The notes under the pieces are model-generated. The model saw nothing but the letters and a program-made list of their open reading frames with translations, had not been told where the DNA came from and searched no databases. Position numbers and translations under genes: made by a program. Positions 30,299-43,163 of a DNA stretch of 64,000 nucleotides are shown here, one piece after another (positions within the stretch are counted from its first letter, which is position 1; every line of letters starts with the position of its first letter). The stretch is from contig NC_037092.1 in the NCBI RefSeq assembly GCF_002994745.2, forward strand, positions 3,276,501 to 3,340,500. The letters run 5' to 3'. This DNA comes from Rosa chinensis (lineage: Eukaryota; Streptophyta; Magnoliopsida; Rosales; Rosaceae).

Positions 30299-33200
30299 TC
30301 AACGAGCTTCTATAACTGTAACTGTTACATCATTTACAGAAGAAGCTCCCCTAGATGTTGAAGAATCTGGGGCACTGTTCTTGAAACTAAATGCTGCCTT
30401 TTTCGGACGCAGTAGAGTAGTTTCATTCCCCAGCATGAATACAACATCCAACATTGTTGGTCGATCTATTGCATTTTCTTGCACACATAAAAGCCCAATT
30501 TGGATGCATCTCATAACTTCATGAGTAGGGTATGACTGACCCAACGAAGAGTCAACTATATCCAAGGCTTTTCCCTCTATCCACAAGTCCCATAACTGAA
30601 ATGTTTGAGCATAATATTTAGATTGACTATTTATAAGGCAAGTTTATAATCTGAAATCAATATTTGTATACTTACTTGTCCAACCAAATTCAGATAGGAA
30701 TCTTCGAATTGGAAATTGTTCTTCTTGCCACAAATGATCTCCAGTGCTAAGACTCCAAAGCTAAACACATCAGATTTTGTTGAATACAGTCCATCCATAG
30801 CATACTCGGGTGACATGTAACCACTGCAATGGCACAGAATTGGTACGTAAATACTATTGATTCCATCTCTATTTCATTTGTAAATCATGTGTTTATGTAT
30901 ATGGTTTGGAATTGAGACAGATAGAGAGAGATTTACTATGTTCCCACGACTCTGTTTGTATTTGCTTCGATTTGGTCATCTCCAAACATTCTTGCCATGC
31001 CAAAATCTGATATTTTTGGGTTCATTGATGAATCCAATAACACATTGCTTGCTTTCAGATCCCTATGGATTATTTTCAGTCTCGAATCTTGATGAAGATA
31101 TAGGACTCCCCGAGCAATCCCGATAATAATTTGAAACCGCTTTCCCCAGTCCAACAATGACCTTTTGTTTTTATCTAGAACCAGAACATGATAGCTTTAT
31201 CAGATGATGCATGATGAAAGTGCAATTGATATCTGATGACAGTATGTGTTATGTGAAAGTATATAGCAGTTTGTAGAGATTGCATACCAAAAATGAACAA
31301 GTCCAAGCTTCGGTTTGGCATGTATTCATAGATTAACATTCGCTCTTCTTTATCTATGCAGCAACCAAAAAGCCTCACAAGATTTCTATGTTGTAGTTTT
31401 GCTATAAGCTTTACTTCATTCTTGAATTCTTCTACACCTTGTCCTGAATTTCTTGATAATCTTTTGACAGCTATTTCCTGTCCATCAGGTAGACTTCCCT
31501 GAAATCACAGTCCAGACTCAAAATGTTATGAAAATTTCTGATCACTTTGATGATTCATAATGTGAATTTATCACTGGACTGAGATGATCGATCACAATGT
31601 TTCAGGGAAAGTACCTTATACACTATGCCAAAGCCACCATGTCCAAGCATGTTAGCAGAAGAGAACTCCTCTGTGGCTTCAACTATGGTGCTTAAATAAA
31701 AAAAAGGTAAATCTGCCTTTCCTCTCTGTTCATCAACATCATTTTCAATTGGCAAATCTTCACGGCTCCTTGAACCAGAAGCAATATCATTCAGCAATTT
31801 CGGTTGTTCTCTTCTCCCTGTTTCACTCATACCAATTTTGCTATTTTAAGAAGTAACAAACAGAATTCTATGTAAAATCCAAATCATTTTCTAAAGCAAT
31901 TAGTATATCGTCTAGGAAATGATTTACAACAATGACAGTACTGGCATAAGACGTGCACATCCAATTGAAACTTGAGCCGAAAGAAAGCTGTAAAATGAAT
32001 TTACAAGATGGGTTAAAGGGTAAATCTTTTCATACCTTTATTTCTCCTTCTCTTAAACCAACATAAAACAGCAATGATGAGAAATGAGGTAACAGAAATT
32101 GACACTCCCAATATAATAGCTAGTCTCTTATTGTTGGCAGAGGAATCTCCTCCTGACTTCTTTGTATACTGAGCTGAAAATAGAAAAAACTACTTACTAA
32201 TAGTTTAACTAGTATTTTTCTTAAGTTATTCCTTGGTAAATAGAGTACCTGAAACTAATGCATCAGCTCTTACATACAAAGCTTCCCCTCCTTCTGTAAA
32301 TTGCTTAGTATCCATCAGATCTCCATACCATGTCATGCATCCACTCCCACCATTCCTCACATCTGCAACCGCATACGCCAAGCACGAGCAGTTACTCAAA
32401 CACTCCTTCTCACACGCTTCCAAACTCAAACTCCTCTCTAATTTGATTGCAGAAGTATCTGGAACCTTCACATGATCCATCTTCACAAACCCTTCGCCAT
32501 TTCTACACATGGATATTGACCCCTCCTGTCTCTTGCACCCACCTGATCCATCCCTTATATCCCAATCTTGAGGTGAGTTGGGTTCATATCCCGGAAAACA
32601 TGTACAATTGAACCCACTGACTGTGTAGGGATCGCAATTCCCGAATGGACCGCACTTCCCATACCTGTCACAAGCATCTATTGGGTCTGACCAAACTGCA
32701 ACCCAACCTTGCTGCTGTCCCTGCCATATTAGCTGTTGTATCTGTCCAGACCCATCTACCGTTATAACAGAGAAAATTGAAGGGTCAAGAACTTTCCATG
32801 TCACAGTAACTTCATCTTGATTGTTGATAAAACTAATGCTGAACACATTGTTGGGGGTCATTCCTGGTATGCCACCCCACTGAATCCCATTCCATTGACC
32901 CGACCGCCACAACTTTGCCTCATTCTTGTACAAGATCAACTGTGGAGACCCATTTGGTTCCATCCTCAACGAACAATTCCCAGTCCCCGGGTCATTGTTT
33001 GAGTTCCAAGAAGTCATATAGCGATCGATGCCCCTTTTCCTGTCCAACCCAATTTTCATACTTGCAAGAAGAATATGTGTAGGATGATCAGAGCTTTGCC
33101 ATAAAACGTTCTGGCTTTCTTGTTGGACCAAAACAAAGTTTCCTGAATCCAGTAGCTGTGCTGCTATAGTGTTTTTACTTGATGATGAGACAGAAACGCT

Positions 33201-33536
33201 TGTTGACCAGAGAGGTAGGCCTAGGCTGTTGTTTCGAAGTAGTACTAGATTTCCATCAGAACCAAGTGTGAGGATTCCTGTGGTGTCATTGACAGGGTTG
33301 TCTCTATTTGCCACCCAAACAACCATATCATCTGAAAACTTGTACCATATACCAACGTACCGGTTGCTAGAAGTGCCGGGACTAAAGAATCCAAGCACAA
33401 AGGTTTCATTTTTCGAGATCAGAAACTCGCCGTCTTTAATGGATTGATCAAAACTGATGGTGTCTAAAGCAGTGGAGATCTGGAGAAGAAGGAGCTGAAG
33501 CAATAATGCATTCAACAGACCTTTTGGAAATTTCAT
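30299..33536 (-). CDS. G-type lectin S-receptor-like Ser/Thr kinase (copy F)
   Basis: Intact, 840 aa, the longest in the window. Exons 33536-32249, 32173-32036, 31817-31615, 31498-31288, 31174-30937, 30823-30676, 30595-30299; all GT-AG, summing to 841 codons. Signal peptide [18 protein letters not shown]-lectin [17 protein letters not shown]-like [16 protein letters not shown] with [14 protein letters not shown]. The juxtamembrane exon 3 is 203 nt, as in copy A, and contains an acidic linker ([15 protein letters not shown]). Kinase: [28 protein letters not shown] (Asp about 652), [15 protein letters not shown]. The tail ends [13 protein letters not shown]. The glycine loop reads GHGGFG rather than GEGGFG, still compatible with activity. 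It is the last minus-strand copy before the switch in orientation. Confidence 0.93.
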
Positions 33537-34230
33537 AATTGCAGGAACAGATCATATGGTTGCTGAAAGGAGCCTTGTTTCGCTGGATGGTGAGGTTAAT
33601 CACATTCACTATCTGTGTTTATTTAAAAATAATTCGGGACCACCACAAGGTCCAAATGGGAGAAAATATGGTCATAGAAATATGATAGATTAGCATGCAA
33701 TTGTGCACCCTCACACCCTTTAAGACTTTGAACAGGTGGTGGGATATTAGTCTCCGAGTCAAAAACATATGCAAAAGGTTAAGGCTTTATCAATATGTCT
33801 AATATACCTGTCAATATCACAAAGCTTGGGAATTGAGGAAAGAAAATGACTGCACCACTAGAAACGTCTGAGATTTTGAAACTTGGAACGTTGTCGTTTG
33901 AATTCTCAAAGAAAATTAAGATGATGGTAGCTGTCGTCAATTTTTTGGTGCTGCTGTGCTTTTACAGCTTGAAATCCACTTAGGAATTTTATCACGAACT
34001 TAGATGCCTTCAACCACTCGTGTATTAGTTAGTCACTTTAAATCTTTTCTTATACAATGCTTAACCCCTCGCACTATCATACATATTTCTCAGCGGTGAC
34101 CTGGGTCTTACAAATTAAAAATCCCCTCTTTGGACAAAGTAGTCATAGAAATTCAAGGTAGTTGGTGTCTTTCCTTTCACACTTTTTAAGCTAATGAACC
34201 CTTTAAACCAATACATACTATTGAACTCTA

Positions 34231-34268
<38 letters not shown>

Positions 34269-35411
34269 ATTATTGCAGGAGGGAGTCATTTGCTGTATAA
34301 TGGTGGCTCATCGGCTCGTTCAAAGATCGGTCCACTGTTCCAGGCTAGCCAATAAAGCAGAAAGCTCCATGGTTTATGGTTGAGATGGAGACATGTAAAC
34401 GTTGACAAACCAACAGATTGAAACTTTTCAGTCGGTGGTGATTGTGAAAGAGGAAGACTGTGCGCAAAAGCCAAGTTCAGGAAGAACAGTCAAGGTGAGT
34501 TATCACATGCATTCATTTGGCTTCTTGAACATTCAGTGTTTCTTTTTTTAGACTATCTATACAGAGAAAGAGAACTTGTTATCATGAGAGTAACTTAAAC
34601 AGAACTATCAGTCTCAAGAAGGAAAAAAAAATATTATGCAGAATGATACATTTTACACAGTATCACTTACAATAGGAGTGCTAAAATCCTCATTAACTTT
34701 ACTCTTGAGGTAACCACAAGTACCTAACTAGTTTTCTATTGATTGATGCTGTCTTTGATTGTGTATGTGTTGTTGATCAACCTATATATCTTATGAGAAG
34801 CTTAAGATTATGATTCCTCTTAAACTGAACCTATTACTTGTACCTCCTCCTCATGATTGAAAATCAAAAATATTGTTTCTTCATGCAATATCAGCTTTTT
34901 GCTTTTTGGCCAATTCCCTAGAGACTTGGACAGAACTGTCTCTTTTCAGAGTCCAAGTCTGCAATTCTTATCATTCTCTGAATATACCTTCATCTCCAAA
35001 AAGAGAGAACAATCTTGTATATGTAGTAGTAGCATGGAACCTTCATATGAACTATCAAAATCCCCTTGATCATTACCAATAAAAAATTCCTTAAAATATC
35101 CAGTTTTAATGCCATAGATATCTAACCAAAGATATTAAACAAGTGTTAATTTATAAATGAACCATGTTTGATTATCTTAAGTTCCCAAGATTGCAAGCCA
35201 AGTAAAAATTAGTTAACAAGTATCGATTCATAGTCATGAAGACTCCTTGCTAGACATAATTGGACTTTTGATTGACAAGGCGCTGAGCTAATAGCCTCCT
35301 TGGCACAAATTCAATGTATCAGCATTGCCGATGTATGTAACTTTGTATAACACACCAAATGACAGAACATAAGTGGATGATCACCAATTCATATATGCAA
35401 ATGCCCATAAA
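33537..35411. other. Head-to-head intergenic region between minus- and plus-strand SRLKs
   Basis: About 1.9 kb between divergent receptor units. It holds an (AT)n run at 34233-34265 and AT-rich sequence with no coding signal. It contains the breakpoint between the two orientations of the array, but I cannot see inverted repeats that would place it exactly. Confidence 0.5.
34233..34265. repeat. (AT)n microsatellite
   Basis: About 16 AT units in the intergenic region between the two orientations of the receptor array. Confidence 0.9.
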
Positions 35412-38400
35412 ATGTTACTGAAAGCCTTACTTCTGTTCTGCCACTTTTCATTTTGCATTTCCAGGGGTATCAGTAGATGGAATGAAGAACAAGTGAAGGA
35501 TGGTGACCTTTTAGTGTCCAAAGAAAGCAACTTTGAGTTGCGTTTCTTCAGCCCGGCAACTCTAGCAACCGGTACGTTGGAATTTGGTATTCTAAGTCTA
35601 AGATATCTGAACAAACAGTTGTATACTTGTGTGGGTTGCAAATAGGAACAATCCCATCTGTGATACCTCTGGTATCCTCACAATAAGCAGGTATGGAGGA
35701 CTAGTGCTCTATGCTCATAACATGGAGAGTATTCCTATGTGGTACACAAATGTGTCGCAGTTGGTCCAAAACTCAAGCACTTTATCTGCACAGCTTTTAG
35801 ATACAGGAAATTTAGTTCTCTTCCAGGATGATAAAACTAGGATATTTATATGGCAAAGTTTTGATTATCTTACAGATACTCTAATCCCAGGTATGAAAGT
35901 GGGGATAATTGGGAAACTGGGCTAGAATGGATTATAACATCTTGGAAGTCACAAGATGACCCTGAAGCCGGGGACTATACCGATAGGCTGTATTCAAATC
36001 AAACTGCAATCCATGAATTTTTGATATACAAAGGTACACACCGGTATTGGAGAAGTGATTATTCTGGGATTAATTTTGTCAGGAACCAGTACAATACTAA
36101 TATGTGGTATGGACAGTGTGGTGCCAACAGTTAATGCAGCCCTGACAATGCCAAGATGTTCGAGTATGATTTACCAGGGTATGAACTGAAGTCTTTAAAT
36201 GATTGGAATCAGAGAAATGGGTCAGATGGATGTGTCAGTAAGCGAGTTGAAGTGTCAAAGTGTGGGAATGGAGAAGGGTTTGTGCAGATGGTAAAAGTCA
36301 AGGAGCCAGACACATCCAAATCTGCAAGGTAGGAAAGAATTATGAGTGCCAAAAAGTGCAAGCAGCACTGCTTAAGAAATTGTTCTTGCACGGCATATAT
36401 GAGCATGGACATTGAAGGGCGCATTGATTGCTTGACATGGTATGGTGAGTTGCTGGACATCACAGAGCACACTGCAGTGGGATGAGATCTTTATGTTCAT
36501 GTAGATCATATGGAGTCAGGTACTAACTTGCAAATGAAGAAATTTCAATTAATTTTTTTTTATTCAAGAGAATCTGTGAAAATGACTGGACTGGTTGTTT
36601 GTCCAGGTAATATCTCCTAGTCATGGCTTTCTAATTCTTTGTCAAACTGTTATATGTAGCTGAGAATGCCAGAAAATCAAAAGGCTTCTTTGGAAGGAGG
36701 GTGATGCTGACTGTTCCAATATTGTCTGTTCTTCTGCCATTGGTACTGGTCATTGGCTTAAGAGGAAAACAGAAGGTATGAAAAGTTTTCATACTCTCAT
36801 ATATTTGGAATTTATGTTCCTTAACCAAGAAAGAAAAGTATTTATATATATGGGCCTTTAAATTCTGTGCTATTAGCATTACAGATTGTGTAGTTTGTAA
36901 ATCACATGAAATCACTCAACTTGAACAGGATACATATTGAAGCATTTTCAATGCCATTGCCAGTTATAACATTGAGCAGCAAATGATGTAGTTTTTTTTT
37001 TATTAATTTTATTTTTTTGTAATCAACGATTTTACAGAGGCCGATGAACTTCAGGAAACGAGGAGACACCCAGAATTACAGTTTTGCGATCTGAACACAC
37101 TAAAAGATGCCACGGAAAACTTCTCTCCAGTCAATGAACTTGACCAAGGTGGTTTTGGCTCAGTCTATAAGGTAAGTTGCATATCACCATAATTGGGCAA
37201 TTTCTTCTTTGTAGTTGAAAATGATGTTGGTCTGTTTCTCAGTGCTGGTCTAACCTTTTCTTTTACTCAAGTAATCACACTATAATTACTCCTTAAAAGT
37301 GATGATGTGTATTCATTCTGAATCATAACTTCAGGGTTAGTTACCAGACAACAAGAAGATTGCTGTAAAAAGATTGTCCAAAAATTCAGGACAAGGGATT
37401 GAAGAATTCAAAAATGAATAGGTAGACTTCAACACAGGAATCTTGTGAAACTGTTGGGATGTTGTATAAAGGGAGAAGAAAGGATGTTAATCCTGGAATA
37501 CATGCCATACAGTAACTTGGACTCCTTTCTTTTTGGTATCACTCTAGCAAATTTACATTTGTATATGCCTTATCCAAAGACATGAGGAAATGTAGCTACG
37601 ACCAATAAACATGTACCCCATTTATTGACATAAAACCCAAATCTCTTGATATAGATCATAGAAGAAGCACATCCTTAGATTGGAACGAGCGCCTTGAAAC
37701 TATCAATGGGATTGCTCGCAGACTTCTTTATCTTCACCAAGACTCGAGACTGTGGATTATCCACAGAGATCTGAAAACCAGCAATGTTCTTCTAGATGCT
37801 GAAATGAACCCAAAAATTTCATATTTTGGCATGGCAAGAATATTCCATGGCGACCAACCCCTGGAGAAGACAAACAGAGTTGTTGGAACATAGTAAGACT
37901 AAAACTTGCACGCTCATACTACTTGACTAAATCACCTTTCATATTCATTCGACAATGCATTTTGGTTGTAACATTGTGTTTTCTTCATATGCAGTGGCTA
38001 TATGTCACCAGAGTATGTTGTATTTGGAATTTTTTTCACAAAATCCGATGTCTTTAGTTTTGGGATCATACTATTGGAGATTCTAAGTGGCAAGAAAAGT
38101 AGCGGTCTTCAAGAGGATCATTCCATGAACTTGATAGGATATGTGAGTAACGAACCATGCTAAAGAAGTTAGTCATCCCTATGATCTTTCAAATAATCCT
38201 TTCAACTACAGGTCTGCCAGTTGTTGAGAGAAGACAGAGCCTTAGAAATGTTGGACTCATCACTAGAGTCATATCAGCCTAATGAAGTGTTGAGATGTAT
38301 TAAAGTTGGGTTGTTGCGTGTAGAAGAGGATTCAAATGGACGACCAACCATGTAAGCTGTTTTTTTTCATGTTAAGTGGTGAAGCATCCCCACCATCTGC

Positions 38401-38543
38401 TCAACAGCCAGCATTCGTCTTCAAAAAGCTTTCTAGCCATGATGCGATCCATTTAATCCAAAAGGATTATATGCTGTGAATAGCTTGACAATTAGTAGAG
38501 AGGAAGGTTGGTATGAGGCACGTTTTTGCTCACATAATTACTA
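35412..38543 (+). pseudogene. Full-length decayed SRLK (copy G)
   Basis: All seven exon equivalents are present, at about 35412-36519, 36660-36774, 37038-37171, 37335-37535, 37655-37892, 37995-38142 and 38212-38543, mostly with GT-AG borders intact. Exon 1 is broken after GTLEFGIL (frameshift), again near 35922 (after KVGIIGKLG) and by stops in the EGF and PAN parts. Part of the S-locus region is missing: FVRNQ jumps to MWYGQCGANS. Exon 4 has a stop replacing Gln in its second codon and lacks the bases after FKNE. Exon 7 has further stops (for example after GRPTM) and a CYS-to-ARG-type change in LLCVQE. It is nearest to the intact copy at 43164-46324. Confidence 0.92.
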
Positions 38544-41500
38544 GAAATTTTGACCCGCACTTTGCCGCAGGATCTCCATTCGAATTGAAACTTAAAGCCA
38601 AATTATTTTCATTCACATGTTAACACAAAATTTAGTAAGAAAAAACTCACCCGAGCAGAATTTTAGATAACTGAATGAAACAATTTTGATCAAAATTTTA
38701 GCAGCCACTTCTTTTGAAACAAAGCTGAAGCTTCCTCCAAAAATTGACCAAAATCTTGGATCTCTCCTAAGGTCCAGTGCATCATTGCCGGTCTAAAGTT
38801 CTACCAATCTCAGTCCCTGCAAGGTAAAATGGTTGAACATTAAATTCCACAATGCATATTTGACAAATTTGCTCAATCTAATATGGAATTATATCAAGAG
38901 CTAGAGAAGTTGATATGATCATGAAATTTTGAAGTTGTTGTGACTTCATTATCGTTTACATCTAGCTATTCCTATATATGCTTATGAAATTCATGGAATT
39001 GTTTAGTTGGTTTTCTAGATTTGAGGATTCTGCAGCTGATTTGCATAATATCTGTAGAATAGTAAGCTTAGAAGTAATATGGGGAAATTCTGCAGCTGAT
39101 TTGCATAATATCTGTAGAATAGTAAGCTTAGAACCATGTACTAAACAACAAAACACAGACACAGATAAAGATGATAACGCAAGAATTAAATTCACTACTG
39201 AATCACAAAACTGCTTCTCTTACCAATAGACCAACCAAAATGAAAAACCCACTCTTGAAAAAAACAACCTTCTCTACCAAACAAATTTCAATAAGCAGTC
39301 ATCACTTTAAATACATTTCCTGATTATCTTTATTTTCAATGTCTATAAACAACGATAGCTTAAATCAAATAATACTAAAATGGTTATCAACCCCTCCCAT
39401 CCTAAACCACCAATAAACAGTAAGAAACCACTGAGAACAATATACCAGTTCATACGATGAAAACCACCACAAAAAAAAAAAAAAACCAATTGTTTCCCCA
39501 TCAAAAGTTCCGATACTTGCAGGACAAAGCCAATCCCTAAACTCAATCACCAAACACCAATATTTTGAACCCAAATCAATAACGGAAACCATTACTGGTC
39601 GGATTCACCAATGAAGGAAGCAAAAACAGTGAGATTCTCCGGTTCCCGTAAATGGTGAAATTTCGTACTCGTTTTCAACCCAACCTCTGTATCTCAGAGC
39701 CAGATCGATGTGGTACAGCTTGATGGCCTCTCACTTGTAAAATTGGAGATCAAACTGATTTGCCTTCTTCTCTTCTCTATTGCAGTGCCCAAGGTTTTGC
39801 AAAGACTGCAAATTATGGAAAATTAATTTTAGATAAATTGATTTTTAGACAAATAGAGACCTAGTTTTGATATCAGAAGTTAGAAACCATAAAATGGCAA
39901 AACCCATTGTAAAATAACTAAAATTAAACTCAATGTAATCTATCTGTAAGAAGAAGAAAATAAATAAATAAACTAAAAAAAAAAAAAAAAAAAGATAAAT
40001 GGCCAAGACAGTCACATTTGTGGCCTCTCAATCCGGCGAACACAGGACCAACTACTTGATAATTTTTGAAAGCAAGCAATGTACTTAGATTAGAAAAGAC
40101 AGAGAGTAAAAGATTGAAGTCTTACTTGTGAAATTGCAGATCAAACTGATTTGCCTTCTTCTCTTTTCTATTGCATTGCCTGTGGTTTTGCAAACACTGC
40201 AAATTATGGAAAATTAATTTTAGATCAATTGATTTTTAGACAAATAAAGGAGACTTAGTTTTGATATCAGAAGTTAGACATATACAAATATCTGATTCAT
40301 TTAGCGTTCAGAGTATATGAAGGTTAGAATTTCATGTTTATCACCAATGCATAAAGGCATACACACTACACTGCCCACAGGTTTCTCTTATTCCCTATTT
40401 CTATCTAAACCCTATAATTATAATTGGTTGCAAAGTTTAGCCAAAGTTCCACCTTATGATACCTTTGCACCAGAACAGTGGATTGTCTGATTTCATTTCA
40501 ACAATTAACACTAACAGACTATTTCATCTGATACAGATCAGTTGGGGAACGGGAGCGGGAGGGGAGTTAATCTAATTCAAATAGTGCAAACCTTGATGTA
40601 GAATAAGTCTAATATATTGTAAACCCATGTGGATTTTCACTTAGAATAACAGACTTTCCAGTGTTGAGTCTAATATCAATTTTTAAGCCTAAAGGACTAC
40701 AGACCTTGCTAAAGCAATTGGTTCAGTTGTTCCATTCCAATTAACATTTGGTTAGGAAAAAAGTAATGCTTCTTTTGGTTGCTGGGATTCTGAAACTGGA
40801 CTAAAAGTCTCCGATTTCAAAGTTCCTAGAAATCAGAGATACATAAAATTGAGGAAAAAAAAACTCAATCAAAACTAAATAAGTATCTGGACTTTGTTCT
40901 CATTCTCAATAAAAAGGTTGATGCCTACCTTCCCGAGGCATAATGGATCATCCCTTTGCATGTGGGACTGGTATGATATGTATAATAAAAGCTGGGAAGC
41001 TTTAAGCCTTTTCGACTACTTCTAGGAATCTAGTTCCATACTTCCATGCAATTAATCCTTAAATTAATATATGATATGTATAACTTCCAGTCTTCCACCC
41101 CCATTTTACTGCTTGAAAAAAGAAAAAGAAAAAAGAAAAGGAAAAGTAGTACTATAACATCATGGGATATTAGGAAGTTCAAGTTTACGCTCAGAAAAGA
41201 AGAGAGCAGCTTACATAAAACTCAAGTTTATTTCAGTTTTGCTCTGTATCACTTAGATAAAAACAAATAGTTAAACGTACTAAAAGGTCTAGACCAAAAA
41301 AAAAAAAATGCTAAAAAATCCCAACTCCTAAGTGCCATTAATTTAATTTGACTTGAGCCTCCAAATTCTCCGGCTCTGCGCAGACTTTTTCCATTAAAGA
41401 TGAAAGGACTGTAGAATTTCCGTGGCTAATAATCTACTCCACAATGTTAAACTGAGCAGAAGGTATGAGTATGACCCATTAAAAGTGAACCAAGTTAGCC

Positions 41501-43163
41501 CAACCTTCAGAAGCGTAAGAACAATTCCCAACTATGCCTGTACTTTTTGTGTTTCAATTTTCAATTTTAGCTACCACTACGTATGATTTGTCACTTGCAA
41601 TGCCAGAAAAATAGGGTCTATCTTCTCCAGACAACGTGAGGCAACACTAAAACAGATTTAAGGACATTATCATATTGAGGTAACAGATGCATTACAGTCT
41701 AAAACTTCTAACAGCAGACTTTAAGATCATAGTTACATTAGGATTGAAGAACAGCAGACTTGATGAAAATCTCTAAAATAGAAAACGCTTACCATTTATT
41801 ATTGATTAATGAACTACTGAGAAGAGAAGAAGAAAGGAAGTAGCAAATATAAAGGACCCACACACATATGAAATTCATATCACAACAGCACACATTGAAG
41901 CGTTGTCCAGTGGCATTTCACTTTCTGTTCATAAAAATTGTGGTTGCAGTTCTATGCTTTCTCTACATGTATGCAATCAACTCAACTATAACAATCCCCT
42001 CTATACTACCTACTTCCTCTGCCTCCCATCATCTTAAATAGATATGGGATTCCTCTACTCCATCCGCATCTTCATATTTTCATTACTTTCTTTTCCTAAA
42101 CTTCTTCTCTTTCCTCACACTCAAAATCTTCACAGGCAAATCCCTTGGAAACCCAAACCATGCAACAGTGAAAGGCAGTCTTTCACCTGCTATGACCACC
42201 AAACCCGAGTGGCTAGAGGAACCCCAACTCAAAAGGAAAAACAAAGTTTATGACATAGACCCAAAATCTGGAAACAAAAGGTTCGCTTCAATCAATCATA
42301 TTAGCTAACTCTTCAATGAAGCCTAAACACAGCAAAGTGACTAACTGAATTTAACTTTAAACAAACTCGGAATTGAAATTCTGAAATGAGATAATCAAAT
42401 TCAATCACCCAAGAAAACCCTCCATTCAGTAACCCTAACCCTAAAAGCTAATCAAACAAAATTAAGGCCCTAAATCTTTCTGAAACCCTAAATCACAAAC
42501 AGAAAGCGAGAAAGATAAGAGAAACGCACCAAGATTAGATCGAAGAGCCTGGCTCCGACACGGGTGGTGGTGCGGTGGGTTTGGTGACGGCGTGGTGATG
42601 GTGGTGCAGCTGCTGATTTGGGTCGAGGAGGATTGTTCTCTCTGCGGCCTTGGGCTTCTGGAAATTTCCGACTTCAGATGTGATTACAAAGCCATGAAAT
42701 GGTTCGAGCAAGAAGTGTGTGGGATTGGCTTTGTTTGGCGAATGGCAGCGATGTGATTACAAAAAAAAGGAGGGGCAAAATCGTCTTTTCCTCCCCTCTA
42801 TGAACAGTAGTAACAGTGAACTCACCTTTCATATATAAATACAATCAAAGATTGGTAGATGCGTTGTTGACCCGGAATACGTATTTCTTGCATTTAGTAG
42901 CTGTAGCTTTACGCTAATAATTGTACCCCCAGAAGATTATCAATACGAGTCACAGTCAACATGGGCACAAGTTCAGTTGAGCTGAGAATGACGGCTTTCA
43001 GATGAGTTATTGTCATCGTTTTTCTTGCATTATTGACAAAAATGACCCTAGTCGGATAAGTACAAAGTAGAAGAATTGTCCAGAAGATCAACCAGCTCAA
43101 GTATTCAAAATGAGAAACAAGATGCCATTGGTTCATTCCTACAGAATTGAAAATGCAGAGAAA
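38544..43163. other. Long intergenic region with internal duplications; possible minus-strand transcript
   Basis: There is no receptor sequence in these 4.6 kb. A block of 46 bases occurs twice (39027-39072 and 39087-39132). A block of about 150 bases occurs twice (39735-39887 and 40124-40276). On the minus strand each copy of the latter reads as an exon-like stretch (preceded by TTGCAG, ending CAA|GT), and 39730-39600 contains an open stretch with LYHIDLALRYRGWVENEYE. About 42420-42700 looks like a 5' leader on the minus strand (GC-rich, an AACCCTAA motif nearby, donor-like G|GTGCG at 42530). A decayed or non-coding minus-strand transcription unit is possible; I do not recognise it. Confidence 0.35.
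39735..40276 (-). repeat. Tandemly duplicated ~150-bp exon-like block
   Basis: 39735-39887 and 40124-40276 match closely, separated by about 236 bases. Each begins (minus strand) near an AG and carries ATAGAGAAGAGAAGAAGGC-type sequence reading REEKKANQFDLQF in one frame. The copies differ by point changes and a few small indels, so the duplication is not very recent. Confidence 0.7.
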
